Counted from the stretch's first letter, positions 1-8,214 are shown. The stretch is DNA of 64,000 bases from Methanoregula sp. (GCA_028679075.1 JAJRCF010000014.1:1-64000); one strand, 5' to 3'. Notes: generated by a model from the sequence alone, not told the origin. Made by a program: numbers and translations.

Positions 1-1374
1 AACATACGTAGAATACACCAGACTTGATCCATCAGGGTTTATTTTCGTAACAAATGCATCAGAGTTTGTTCCTGTACTTTTTCGGGTGGTCTGGAAGGCC
101 CCGGTTGTTGTCGGGAAATTGGTAGATGCGGTATACCCTGTGATGTATACATTACTGGAACTGTCTATTGCAATGGCAATATTTTGGTCGGCGCTACTTC
201 CCCCGAGATATGTTGAATAGATGATGCCAGTCCCATCTGAATTCAGTTTGGTAACGAATCCATCGTATGTTCCAGTTCCATAGGTAGTTTGGTAGGCCCC
301 GGTTGTTGTCGGGAAATTGGTAGATGCGGTATAACCTGTGATATATACATTGTCGGAACTATCTAGAACGATGTCATATCCATAGTCAGCGCCACTCCCT
401 CCAAGATACGTTGAATACACAAGACCGGAACCATCTGTATTTAGTTTGGAGACAAATACATCATACCCGCTGCTCAAACTCGTTTGATAGGCCCCGGTCG
501 TTGTCGGGAAATTGGTAGAGGTAGTATATCCCGTAACATAGGCATTGTTGGAGCTATCTACGGCGATGCCTCGGCCATAATCAGTGCCACTCCCTCCAAG
601 ATACGTCGAATACTCCAAGCTCGGGTCGATAACCAGCGCTTTGCTCTTATCATATTCTCCCACTGAAAATCCATACGTGTCCTTATCCAACACCCGGTAC
701 GCAACCGTAATACTTTGGGAATTCTGGAACGCCTTCGGAGCGGCCATGGACACGTTTCCTTCGACAGTGGCGATGGAAAGACGGCCATCATCCTCAACGT
801 TTATACTTTTAGCGCCCTGCACATCCACAAGAATTTTTTCAGGAGCGGTACCAGGAGCCACCGTGAAGATCTTTTCAACATTGTTGCCATGTGCCTTCGC
901 ACATACCATAATGCCGGGCCAGAGTTCTCCGAGCGAGACGCTGTTGTATGTCGGGATGCCCGTCTGCCATTTGGTGGAATCGTTCCCGATGAAGTATGAT
1001 ACCTTTGTCTCCGCCAGATCTTTCCCTTGCGGAATGAGGGGGATTACGGTGCCGTCAGCGGTGACAAACTGCTCTTTCAACGCAACACCATAGGTTTCGT
1101 TGTCCTTCATGACTGCGACCGTATGGGTAATGTCGCTGTCAGTGATGTATGCCGTACCGTAGAATGTATCGGCATAGTACTTCACAGCGTCCAGCTGCTG
1201 GCCATGGTTTTCGATAAACGGAACTTGGATATCCATCAATTGCGCCGAGACCGTGGTGGTATTGTCCGCAGCCGCCGTGGGCAGCACGATCAGGATCGTG
1301 CATAGGAGACCTATGAGTGTGTGAGACAGAGTGCAAGACGAGACCTGTGTTCGATGAGGAGATTTTCGGATCAT
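1..1374 (-). CDS. SBBP-repeat beta-propeller surface protein (partial, runs off left edge)
   Basis: The reading frame is open from the ATG at 1374 to base 1, giving at least 458 residues with the C-terminus outside the window. The first 38 or so residues hold a signal peptide with the hydrophobic stretch LIGLLCTILIVLP followed by TAAADN, so the protein is probably exported. Next comes a domain with the motif FIENHGQQ, typical of the region preceding SBBP repeats. From about residue 238 onward the repeats begin, each carrying YSTYLGGS, an Asp/Ser turn, and a block such as YITGYTASTNFPTTTGA; at least three units are visible. SBBP repeats form beta-propellers in cell-surface proteins of methanogens. 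Binding partner unknown. The repeats are nearly identical at DNA level, so unit number may vary by recombination. Confidence 0.85.
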   Translation of the reverse strand, partial: MIRKSPHRTQVSSCTLSHTLIGLLCTILIVLPTAAADNTTTVSAQLMDIQVPFIENHGQQLDAVKYYADTFYGTAYITDSDITHTVAVMKDNETYGVALKEQFVTADGTVIPLIPQGKDLAETKVSYFIGNDSTKWQTGIPTYNSVSLGELWPGIMVCAKAHGNNVEKIFTVAPGTAPEKILVDVQGAKSINVEDDGRLSIATVEGNVSMAAPKAFQNSQSITVAYRVLDKDTYGFSVGEYDKSKALVIDPSLEYSTYLGGSGTDYGRGIAVDSSNNAYVTGYTTSTNFPTTTGAYQTSLSSGYDVFVSKLNTDGSGLVYSTYLGGSGADYGYDIVLDSSDNVYITGYTASTNFPTTTGAYQTTYGTGTYDGFVTKLNSDGTGIIYSTYLGGSSADQNIAIAIDSSSNVYITGYTASTNFPTTTGAFQTTRKSTGTNSDAFVTKINPDGSSLVYSTYV

Positions 1375-1845
1375 TCTTTGGGCAACTCCCGGGACTGGGA
1401 TCTCAGGCATATCTGCACTTAACAACTGAGTACACCTGCGAACAAGTCATGAACATGTTCGTGCAAGACAGCACGACGGATGTAATGATTGGCGCTGGGA
1501 CAGGGCAGGTGTTCCCTCTTAAAACGAGGCTTGTGATTGTTTACGATCATCTCACTCTGCCTATCTTGTATAAGTGAAATAACCGAATTATTAATACATA
1601 TTTAATTTTATTGCTAATTAGTGTTATTAACTAAATTAAAAGTATGAACTATTTTGTGAATTGCCGGCAGGCCGTTTAATTTTTTCTATAGAGGGAATGT
1701 TGAAAACCTATTCAACAATATATGTCAGTAGAGAATAATTGTGGGTTCTGGAACAGGATTCGTTTTATGGATGGGTACTAGACATGGCATTGGTGATTGA
1801 TAAGAACCTGACGACCTTGATAAAAAAGAGTAAAATTTGTTGGAT
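1375..1845. other. AT-rich intergenic region, no gene supported
   Basis: This stretch separates two minus-strand surface-protein genes. It is AT-rich from about 1570 to 1860 and presumably holds the promoter of the SBBP gene (reading leftward, for example around AAATTAAATATG near 1600) and the terminator of the DUF3344 gene. An 86-codon plus-strand frame at 1317-1577 overlaps the SBBP signal peptide in antisense and has no recognisable domain, so I do not call it. Confidence 0.5.
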
Positions 1846-3426
1846 TTATGGATCAACGATGACCAACTTGTCGTAATCGTTGTAAATGTAGGAACGATAG
1901 GTTATTTCCTCCGGATCCGTAACACGGTACTGCGCACTCTTCTGGATTATGAGCACTTTTACGTGGCCCGTGCTGTCAACATAATCGCTGACTGGGTCCA
2001 AGGCAATAGAGGGGGTAACGTAGTCATCACTTGTTGTGCTGTATTTTGAATTCCATGCATTAGTTCTCTGGTTCCAGACCCATACATCAAAGCCCTGTGT
2101 TGAACTCGGATCATCGTGAGTACCCTTCACTCTTAAGGTCAGGGTTGCACTCCCGATGCTGCTCACGGATTCAGATATTATGTAGTCAAGATACTTCGCT
2201 GCATAATATTCATCAGTGCTTGATGTAATTGTCGTTACGCTTCCATCATTAAGGTACTTGATACCATTCTCATTAGTGATGGATGTTGATGGAAGTGTCG
2301 TACCACTCGTTGGTGTATTTGTGCTGATCTGGTTCCCGTACGCCCACTCATTCGTCCCCGGCGTCCCGGCATAGTTCCCCGAGAAGTCGTAGATGTTCCC
2401 GGTGTTCTTGACCGTCAGGACCGCTAACGGGATCTTGTACCAGTCATTGGTCTTGTAGTACGTGAGGACATTGTTGCCGCTGGCGAGCCCGGGACCGCTG
2501 CTGAGATCGTTCCAGGTCCAGGTGTTGATTCCTGCGTAATATCCGGATGTGATCGTGGGCGGATATGATGATCCCTTTGCGATGTTAACGCCGTTCCACG
2601 TGTAGGTGCCGTTCCCCAGCTTTGTTGCCGAGTAATCAACATACAGCGTTGCGGTGTAGTTGGTTGCATGGGACACACCGCCGAACGTTGTTGAGTTCGC
2701 AGTATACGGGTTGGCAAGGTTCTTGGTCACCGGATCGTGGCCTTCATTGATCCAGTACTCGGTGCAGCCGGTTGAACCGGAATCCACATCCCAGCCGTAG
2801 ACGAGTTTTGCTTCCTTGACACGGCCGTCGAACCTTGAGGATGATCCGTAGGTCGTATTGATATACACCGTCATTTCCGATGCGGTGATGTTGTCTTTTA
2901 CATCGAAGACCGAGATGTAATCACTTGTTACACGGTTCAGCTCAAGGAAATTGCCGCCAGGAGTTGTACGATTAGTCCCAGTTTCCCTGGCGTACTCGAG
3001 CGCCAGCGGCTGCGCGTTTGCAAGGACTACGGGTGTGCCCCCGCTCGGGACCAGGGTGATGGTCTCCGTTCCGGTCCAGTTCTCCGTCATGTTCCCGGTA
3101 TATACCATAACGTACAGCCGTGCGAACTTGATGTTCGAAGTTGTGAGACCGGTAAATGTCGCGGTTGTGTTGTCGTTATTAGCCGGGTTGTCGGTCTTCC
3201 ATGTATCGGCAAACTTGACATCAACACCGCCATTCACCGTACCGTGCGGTCCTGTTACCGGCGGTGTGCCCAGCCAGTAGTTATCCGCCGAAACCACGCC
3301 GGCAAGCGACAACATCCCCACAAGCACCAGCGCCATCATGAGCGCGAATGACCTGCGCGGCTTTGCCCCGCCCTTGAGCAGGTATGCGAACCTGCCGAGT
3401 CTGCTTTCTGTTCTTTTCGTTTCCAT
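1846..3426 (-). CDS. DUF3344 domain surface protein
   Basis: A 526-residue secreted protein. The N-terminus METKRTESRLGRF leads to a hydrophobic signal segment (ALMMALVLVGMLSLAGVV) and a likely cleavage after VVSA. The rest matches the DUF3344 type of methanogen surface protein: repeated beta-rich segments, ARLYVMVYTGN, DGRVKEAKLVYGWDV, and YWINEGHDP, motifs also seen in the other DUF3344 proteins of this window. No C-terminal membrane anchor is visible; it ends in DYDKLVIVDP. Function is unknown; the family is confined largely to methanogens and presumed extracellular. The 5' end and leader are duplicated at 4674-4890 as a truncated copy. Two degenerate NikR-like inverted repeats lie 98-153 bp upstream. 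Confidence 0.85.
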   Translation of the reverse strand: METKRTESRLGRFAYLLKGGAKPRRSFALMMALVLVGMLSLAGVVSADNYWLGTPPVTGPHGTVNGGVDVKFADTWKTDNPANNDNTTATFTGLTTSNIKFARLYVMVYTGNMTENWTGTETITLVPSGGTPVVLANAQPLALEYARETGTNRTTPGGNFLELNRVTSDYISVFDVKDNITASEMTVYINTTYGSSSRFDGRVKEAKLVYGWDVDSGSTGCTEYWINEGHDPVTKNLANPYTANSTTFGGVSHATNYTATLYVDYSATKLGNGTYTWNGVNIAKGSSYPPTITSGYYAGINTWTWNDLSSGPGLASGNNVLTYYKTNDWYKIPLAVLTVKNTGNIYDFSGNYAGTPGTNEWAYGNQISTNTPTSGTTLPSTSITNENGIKYLNDGSVTTITSSTDEYYAAKYLDYIISESVSSIGSATLTLRVKGTHDDPSSTQGFDVWVWNQRTNAWNSKYSTTSDDYVTPSIALDPVSDYVDSTGHVKVLIIQKSAQYRVTDPEEITYRSYIYNDYDKLVIVDP

Positions 3427-3523
3427 TTGTTTTACCTCATGTCCGCGGGACCGGTCATGGGTTGGATTGCGTAATCACCAGCTGAACCGGATGCGAACAG
3501 GTAACCCTCTGCGCACCAGCTAT

Positions 3524-3579
3524 TAATACGTTTTTACATATTTGTAGCACTTAATTTTACGATTTTTTTTTTAGTAATA
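3524..3579 (-). promoter_or_regulatory. Degenerate NikR-like inverted repeats upstream of the DUF3344 gene
   Basis: Two imperfect sites of the type found upstream of nickel genes in this window: TAATAC-N14-GTAGCA at 3524-3549 and TTTTAC-N13-GTAATA at 3555-3579. Each has one mismatch from the TAWTAC/GTAWYA half-sites, and the second has 13 rather than 14 spacer bases. The region is AT-rich, so chance matches are possible. If real they would link this surface protein to nickel availability. Confidence 0.3.
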
Positions 3580-3828
3580 CTGAGCCGGTGAGGGTACGAT
3601 ATAATGTACAATATGAAGATTGGACTATGCAATACGTAAATTTGTATACAAACTATGGTATCTTCCGGATGGGATTTTTCCTGGGGGTGCGGGAAGCGGG
3701 GCGCATCCGGTGGGGGCCTGTATCCCGGTTACGGCCCGGTGAAGCGAAGGACCGGGAATGGTGAACAACCGGATTATCGCAGGGAGCCGGTCCTGCCTGC
3801 ATGAGCTGACAGACAGACATAAGACCCG

Positions 3829-3848
3829 TGAATGATAATTATCATTCA
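3829..3848. promoter_or_regulatory. Perfect 20-bp palindrome upstream of the MNT/HEPN pair
   Basis: The sequence TGAATGATAATTATCATTCA reads identically on both strands. It lies about 30-85 bp upstream of the possible starts of the nucleotidyltransferase gene. Toxin-antitoxin operons are commonly autoregulated through such palindromes, so an operator role is a reasonable inference. The core TGATAATTATCA also resembles bacterial Fur boxes but is three bases shorter than the usual 7-1-7 unit. Confidence 0.5.
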
Positions 3849-3931
3849 GCAATTCCGGCACGTACCAAAGGGGGGACATTACCATTCCGATAACTGCGCG
3901 ACAGAAAATTCAGACCCCAATCCAGAAGATT

Positions 3932-4228
3932 GTGGAGATCGTTACACGGACTGTCGATCCTGATCGAATCATCCTTTTTGGCTCCCGGGCCCGGCGGAAC
4001 AATAAAAAACAGAGCGATTATGACATATGCGTAATCAAACGGGGGATTACACGGAGGCGGGATCTTGCAATGCAGATCTATCGCAATCTCTATGGAGTCG
4101 GAGTTGCGGTGGATGTCATCGTAGAGACGCCGGATACGTTTGATGAGCTCAAAGACAATCCATTCCTCATCTACCATGATATTGCCCTCCATGGAAAAGT
4201 GATCTATGAGAAACCGGTTGCTTGCTGA
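3932..4228 (+). CDS. MNT-type minimal nucleotidyltransferase (antitoxin-like)
   Basis: A small protein of the MNT nucleotidyltransferase fold with the catalytic GSx10DxD motif (FGSRAR, then SDYD; G17, S18, D29 and D31 counted from the GTG at 3932). Such proteins pair with HEPN proteins; in characterised pairs the MNT protein adds AMP to the HEPN toxin. The frame stays open upstream to 3839 with family-like sequence (ARQKIQTPIQKI) but no ATG, GTG or TTG, so either translation starts at GTG 3932, giving a short N-terminus, or at a rare codon such as ATT near 3878, just after GGGGGAC. Its stop overlaps the HEPN start by 23 bases. Confidence 0.8.
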   Translation: MEIVTRTVDPDRIILFGSRARRNNKKQSDYDICVIKRGITRRRDLAMQIYRNLYGVGVAVDVIVETPDTFDELKDNPFLIYHDIALHGKVIYEKPVAC

Positions 4229-4589
4229 GCAGTGGCTGGGCCGGGCAAGGAGTAACCTGAGTCGGGCCGCAATGGGAAAAACCAGTCCTGATGTTGTCTA
4301 CGAAGACCTTTGTTTTGATTGCCAGCAGGCTGCAGAAAAATCTCTCAAGGCGTTCATGGTTCTTAACAATCTTGTTCCTTCGGCCACGCATTCCCTCTCC
4401 CTGCTTACGGAAACCCTTGAGAAAAATGGCATAGATATCCCTGGAGATGTAAAGGGAGCAGTCGGACTTTCTTACTATGCCGTGACAACCCGGTATCCCG
4501 GTCATTATGAACCAATTGAAGAACCGGAATTCCTTCAGGCGCTATCTATGGCGAAGCAGGTTGTTGCATGGGTTGAGAGCCGGTTCTGA
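4206..4589 (+). CDS. HEPN domain protein (toxin-like partner of MNT)
   Basis: A 127-residue all-helical protein of the HEPN family: an N-terminal helix with ARSNLSRA, the central CFDCQQAAEKSLKAFMV motif typical of HEPN proteins linked to nucleotidyltransferases, and the C-terminal RYPGHYEP motif. HEPN partners of MNT proteins act as RNases or AMPylation targets in known systems. The R96-x3-H100 arrangement is not the RX4HXY motif of HepT, so nuclease activity cannot be assumed. Translationally coupled to the upstream MNT gene by a 23-base overlap. Sits alone among surface genes, consistent with a mobile stability module. Confidence 0.8.
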   Translation: MRNRLLAEQWLGRARSNLSRAAMGKTSPDVVYEDLCFDCQQAAEKSLKAFMVLNNLVPSATHSLSLLTETLEKNGIDIPGDVKGAVGLSYYAVTTRYPGHYEPIEEPEFLQALSMAKQVVAWVESRF

Positions 4590-4673
4590 TGGATAGGATC
4601 CCCACGTAAACCCTGTTGTTATACGGCAGGTGAATTTGTAAGGACACCGTACAACAATACAAATAAGAAAACA

Positions 4674-4826
4674 TCAACAATTATCCGCCGACACCACGCC
4701 GGCGAACGACATCACCGCAACGATCACCTGCGCCATCATGAGCGCAAGTGACCTGCGCGGCCGGGCCCTGCCCTTCAGCAGGTACGAGAACCTGCCGAGC
4801 CTGTTCTCTGTTCGTTTCGTTTCCAT
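4674..4826 (-). pseudogene. Truncated copy of the DUF3344 gene 5' end
   Basis: Reading leftward from the ATG at 4826-4824, this frame encodes METKRTENRLGRFSYLLKG and then a signal peptide ending AGVVSADN, closely matching the start of the DUF3344 protein at 3426. Two codons after ADN it meets TGA at 4676-4674, and similarity ends there. The similarity continues upstream to about 4890, covering the leader (TTTTACCTCATGTCCGCGGG on the plus strand). So a promoter-proximal segment with the signal peptide was copied, or the rest of a tandem paralogue was deleted. It could make a 50-residue secreted peptide, but a remnant is more likely. Confidence 0.85.
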
Positions 4827-5225
4827 TTGTTTTACCTCATGTCCGCGGGGCCGGCCCTGGGTGGGATGGTGTAATCATCAGCAGACCGGTTGATCCTCGC
4901 AGGATCGGGGCGGTCTTGCCCACCCAACGGGGGCCATAAAGGACGATGTCCTGCGCCGCGATCCGTACTATGGATATTCCCGGCCCGTTGCTGACGACAC
5001 TACCTGATTGATTCCTGTCCGGGCCGGATTTTTTTCCTTCAGGTAGTAGTATGTACAATACTGTTATGTACGTTACACATTACCTGGTAGTGGTAACCGG
5101 TAATTCTATTATCAGGTATTGTTACAGGTACGGGACATTAGTACCACATTATCTAAGATCATACTATTGTTATGACTTCCATACCGGGAACGTAAGAAAA
5201 ACAGGGAGGGAAAACACCCGCCCGT
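4827..5225. other. Intergenic region, leader of the decayed copy and spacer
   Basis: Up to about 4890 this matches the upstream leader of the intact DUF3344 gene. From 4890 to 5225 there is no supported gene; several short repeats of the type GTTAC/GTAAC occur between 5050 and 5160 (for example CGTTACACATTACCTGG and GTGGTAACCGGTAAT) without a clear common spacing. On the other side of the remnant, an 11-bp imperfect inverted repeat (4616-4626 and 4647-4657) follows the HEPN gene and may be its terminator. Confidence 0.4.
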
Positions 5226-5346
5226 GTGCCCGGGAAAATCTCCCGGCACGGTCGTGCGGGCAACATTGTCCCGTCGCGGGAAACCAATGCCCGACGACAC
5301 GGCTCCCGCAAGACAGGCCGGCACATGCCCGGAAGCTATCCGGCCT
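5226..5346. other. Run of three strong stem-loops upstream of the transposase-like gene
   Basis: Three consecutive inverted repeats are visible: GTGCC-CGGGA / TCCCGGCAC at 5226-5249 (one bulge), CATTG-CCCG / CGGG-CAATG at 5264-5289, and AGGCCGG / CCGGCCT at 5315-5346. The segment is much richer in G and C than its AT-rich flanks and has no coding potential that I recognise. It may be a structured RNA, a leader element, or the edge of an old mobile element. Confidence 0.45.
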
Positions 5347-5366
5347 GGGTCATGCCAGTCCGTTTA

Positions 5367-5415
5367 GTAATACTTTCCCATCCATTTCGTAACACTTTTT
5401 TAAGAAAAGTATTAC
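5367..5415 (+). promoter_or_regulatory. Triple GTAAYACTTTT element upstream of the 5485 gene
   Basis: An 11-base unit occurs three times in 49 bp: GTAATACTTTC at 5367 (plus), GTAACACTTTT at 5389 (plus), and GTAATACTTTT at 5415-5405 (minus). The outer two form a 10-bp inverted repeat. The element sits 70-118 bp before the start codon, where archaeal regulators and basal promoter elements bind. The half-sites resemble the nickel operators described elsewhere here, but the first pair has a 15-base spacer, so I do not call it a NikR site. Confidence 0.4.
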
Positions 5416-5484
5416 AAAGTAGTAAAAATAAGAAAATATTTATCATAAATGAATTAAAACCACATTGATACAGGAGATCAGGAC

Positions 5485-6285
5485 ATGAAGACATCACTTG
5501 GAAAAATGACCCGGAACGAGGCCGGGGCAAAAGATTTTCTCCTGAAGACCGGCATACTCCACGGGCTCCAGCCCTGCATGCTCTGCGGCAGCACGCGCGT
5601 GACCCCGGTCGGGAGGGGACGGACACGGTGCAGCGACTGCGGTTTCACCTGGGGCCTGAGGAGGGGGAGCATCATCGAGAACACGCGCCTCACCTATCTC
5701 CAGTTTATCCGTATCGCCCGCCTCTTTGCCGACGAGATCCCGCCGGATGAGGCCGCGGAGCGGCTCCATATCGGCATCTCCCCCGTGGAACACCTGTACC
5801 ACCGGATCCGCCTCTTCTTTGCCGATGGCGTGGCAGTGCCTGGTACCCTGAAAGACCCGGTTAATCCAAAGGCCCGTCCCGGCCCGGTAATCTTCGGTAT
5901 CCACTACAGTCCCGAGACCATCCGGATCGAACCGCTCGCCCCGGGGACCAGCGATCTTATCGTTGACTTGGATATCCCGTGGTCCCTCCGGGGAAACATC
6001 CTCTTCATCGATACCTGCGAGAAGAGCTTCCACGGCCTGATCGCGTATTACCCGGACCGGGAGAACCAGGAAGTCGTCCTTTTCCAGCCGAAGAACCGGA
6101 CTCACTGGCCCCCGCTCACGGTCTTCTGGAAGTATGCCCAGACCAGCTGGTCGCGGCACCGGTACCTGAAGCGGGACGCTGTCCCGGCCTATATCCAGGA
6201 ACTCGCGTTCCGGTACAATCACCGGCACAAGGACATGTTCCATGCAATCCTGGAACATCTGTCAGGCTATGAACAGCCCGCATGA
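5485..6285 (+). CDS. Zinc-ribbon protein related to IS1595/ISXO2-type transposases, probably domesticated
   Basis: A 266-residue protein. Residues about 31-54 hold a CMLC...CSDC zinc ribbon of the type preceding IS1595-like transposases. A helix-turn-helix-like segment follows (PPDEAAERLHIGISP). The C-terminus (TVFWKYAQTSW...YIQELAFRYNHRHKDMFHAIL) matches the end of ISXO2-like catalytic domains, where FRYNHR is typical. The middle (DLDIPWSLRGNILFIDTCEKSFHGLI) aligns loosely with the transposase core, but I cannot place the full DDE/N triad. No terminal inverted repeats bracket the gene. It may be an immobilised or regulatory derivative. Followed by the DUF3344 gene 130 bp downstream in the same direction. 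Confidence 0.6.
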   Translation: MKTSLGKMTRNEAGAKDFLLKTGILHGLQPCMLCGSTRVTPVGRGRTRCSDCGFTWGLRRGSIIENTRLTYLQFIRIARLFADEIPPDEAAERLHIGISPVEHLYHRIRLFFADGVAVPGTLKDPVNPKARPGPVIFGIHYSPETIRIEPLAPGTSDLIVDLDIPWSLRGNILFIDTCEKSFHGLIAYYPDRENQEVVLFQPKNRTHWPPLTVFWKYAQTSWSRHRYLKRDAVPAYIQELAFRYNHRHKDMFHAILEHLSGYEQPA

Positions 6286-6414
6286 TCCCCCCCCTGTCCG
6301 GTTGCCCGGTCCCGACGGACCGGATCGCACCGGGTTTTCCCTGCAATAAAATCATCAGATTTATCTGAAATTGTAACATGGAATGACTGATACGTAACAA
6401 TACCGGTAATTATC

Positions 6415-8214
6415 ATGAGAAACACCTGCCATGCAATCATTATCCTCATCGTTCTTGCATCGGCGCTTCTCGCATATCCCGCAGGGGCGCTCTACGATTT
6501 CGAGGGGCTCCCCCTCTCCGTTTCCTCACAGGGAACCGTCGAAGGCAACGTCATCGCCTTCGGGCAGTACGGCCTGAAGAACCCCCCGTACGAACTCAAA
6601 TTTGCGCTCCCCTCGGCTCCCCGCTTCGCCCGGGTCTATACCGGGGTCTGGGGCGGAACTGAGAAGTACACCGGCTGGGCTGACATCACCATCAACAACA
6701 AGAAGAAAATACGGTACCTCCTCAACGGCGACCGGGACGTGAGCCGGGAGCTCTACGAGTCCGGCCACGGTATCTACTGGATCGCGTACGACCCTACCGA
6801 TCTCCTCACGAAAGGGGACAATCTCATAACCGTGACAACAAGCAAAGGTGAGTCCGGCAACAAGCTGGACGGTCGGGTCTATGCGATTGTTGTTGTTGCA
6901 GCTGTCGACGACCCTGCGGCCGGGGAGACCCAGTACTGGATCGCGGAGGGCAACGAGAACCTCCATGGCGAGGGATGGGCCGGGACCAATCCCACGAAGC
7001 ACGAGGACGCAAACGTCACCTTCGCCAGTGCAGGACTGGCCGGCATGACCCGGGCCAACCTTTCGGTCCTCCTCCTTGCCGGAGGAAAGGGCCAGCCGGA
7101 TTACGTGCAGTTCAACGGGCAGTACCTCGGGATACCGGTACGGAACGCCTCCGGCCAGAATGTCACGGACACCGGCAACGAGGTCTCGTTCGATGCGGAG
7201 GGGGGTGCAGGTACCCCTTCGCGGTATACAGACATGGAGGTGTTCAATGTCACAGCGCTCGTAACGGAGACGAACACAGTACGGTTTATCCGGGGCCTCG
7301 ACCTGGACGGGGACGGGACCATTGCCACGACCGGCGATGCACCGGAGGGCGAGGACTACATCCACCCGGTCCTCGCAATCCTCACCGTAACCAAGCCTGG
7401 CACCGGCACGGGGACCGACTTTGCAGTGGAAGGCCTCCGGGCCGGGAACGCCTTTGCAGGGGAGAACGCGGTCCTGGAAGCGACTATCAGGAGTTACGGC
7501 CTTCCCCCGGCCGGGCCTGTCCCCGTCACGTTTGCCGTTGACGGGAAGACCATCAACACCACGCAGGTCACGGTCCCCCGCAGCGGGATTACCGTGGTGC
7601 AGGTCCCCTGGGTGGCAGTGGCGGGGAGCCATACCATTACCGCGGGCATTGCAGCGCCCTCCGATACCCGGCCCGGCAACAACGAGGCATCGCTGGCCCT
7701 GGCCGCCGGCACCCCCCCCGATCTCTCTGTCCGCATCGGATCGCCCTTTGTGAAGGGGAGCGCTCCTGCCGCCGTAACGAAGTCCCCGCTCCCGGCCTGC
7801 GGGGCATGCGCTGCCGTAGGGCTCCTTCTGGTATGGTATGGCAGGCGGAGACGCCCGTCACCCGTGCAGGCCGGATCGCTCCTCCTCACCCTCATGCTGG
7901 TCATCCCCGCCATTGCCGTCCCGGTTTCGGCGGAGACAGGCGCACAGGAATATACCCTTCCCCTGCAGGTGACGAACAGCGGGGGAAGCGATGCCCCCAC
8001 GTTCACGGTGACCGTATATCTCGATGGCGAGAAGATCGCTGATAAGCGGATCGATGCCGGGCTTGCTGCCGGGGCAACAACGGATATCCCGGTCCCGGTC
8101 TATGTCGCCCCGGGGTCCCACGAGGTGAAGGTCGTTGTTGATGAAGAAGGGGCCATAGTGGACAGCAGCCGGGGCAATAACCTTGCGCAGGGCCGGTATG
8201 ACTTCCCGGGTTAG
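6415..8214 (+). CDS. DUF3344-CARDB surface protein with an internal anchor and second secretion-like segment
   Basis: A 599-residue protein. Residues 1-23 are a signal peptide (IILIVLASALLAYPAGA). A DUF3344 domain follows (YTGVWGG, YWIAEGNENL, DLDGDGTIATTGDAPEG), then a CARDB-like domain (FAVEGLRAGNAF... ATIRSYG... PGNNEASL). Around residues 460-480 there is a hydrophobic segment followed by basic residues (AAVGLLLVWYGRRRRPS), resembling an anchor or stop-transfer end, then a second hydrophobic segment (LLLTLMLVIPAIAVPVSA) and another CARDB-like domain with LPLQVTNSGG. This looks like a fusion of two secreted proteins, leaving both domains outside the membrane. The next gene starts inside its last codons. 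Confidence 0.8.
   Translation: MRNTCHAIIILIVLASALLAYPAGALYDFEGLPLSVSSQGTVEGNVIAFGQYGLKNPPYELKFALPSAPRFARVYTGVWGGTEKYTGWADITINNKKKIRYLLNGDRDVSRELYESGHGIYWIAYDPTDLLTKGDNLITVTTSKGESGNKLDGRVYAIVVVAAVDDPAAGETQYWIAEGNENLHGEGWAGTNPTKHEDANVTFASAGLAGMTRANLSVLLLAGGKGQPDYVQFNGQYLGIPVRNASGQNVTDTGNEVSFDAEGGAGTPSRYTDMEVFNVTALVTETNTVRFIRGLDLDGDGTIATTGDAPEGEDYIHPVLAILTVTKPGTGTGTDFAVEGLRAGNAFAGENAVLEATIRSYGLPPAGPVPVTFAVDGKTINTTQVTVPRSGITVVQVPWVAVAGSHTITAGIAAPSDTRPGNNEASLALAAGTPPDLSVRIGSPFVKGSAPAAVTKSPLPACGACAAVGLLLVWYGRRRRPSPVQAGSLLLTLMLVIPAIAVPVSAETGAQEYTLPLQVTNSGGSDAPTFTVTVYLDGEKIADKRIDAGLAAGATTDIPVPVYVAPGSHEVKVVVDEEGAIVDSSRGNNLAQGRYDFPG

Noticed and set aside
100-560. Direct repeats that could be a CRISPR or tandem DNA repeat
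   Set aside because: They are SBBP protein repeats: the minus frame stays open through all of them and spacing is a multiple of three.
3829-3848. Reading the palindrome as a Fur box
   Set aside because: The core is three bases shorter than the 7-1-7 Fur unit, and methanogen iron control is usually by DtxR-type proteins; an operator of the MNT/HEPN pair fits its position better.
5368-5394. TAATAC-GTAACA pair as a NikR site
   Set aside because: The spacer is 15 bases, not 13 or 14, and the half-sites belong to a different triple repeat.
6526-7632. 368-codon minus-strand frame, and a similar 394-codon frame at 8003-9187
   Set aside because: Antisense shadows of the DUF3344 genes; low-complexity composition and no domain.
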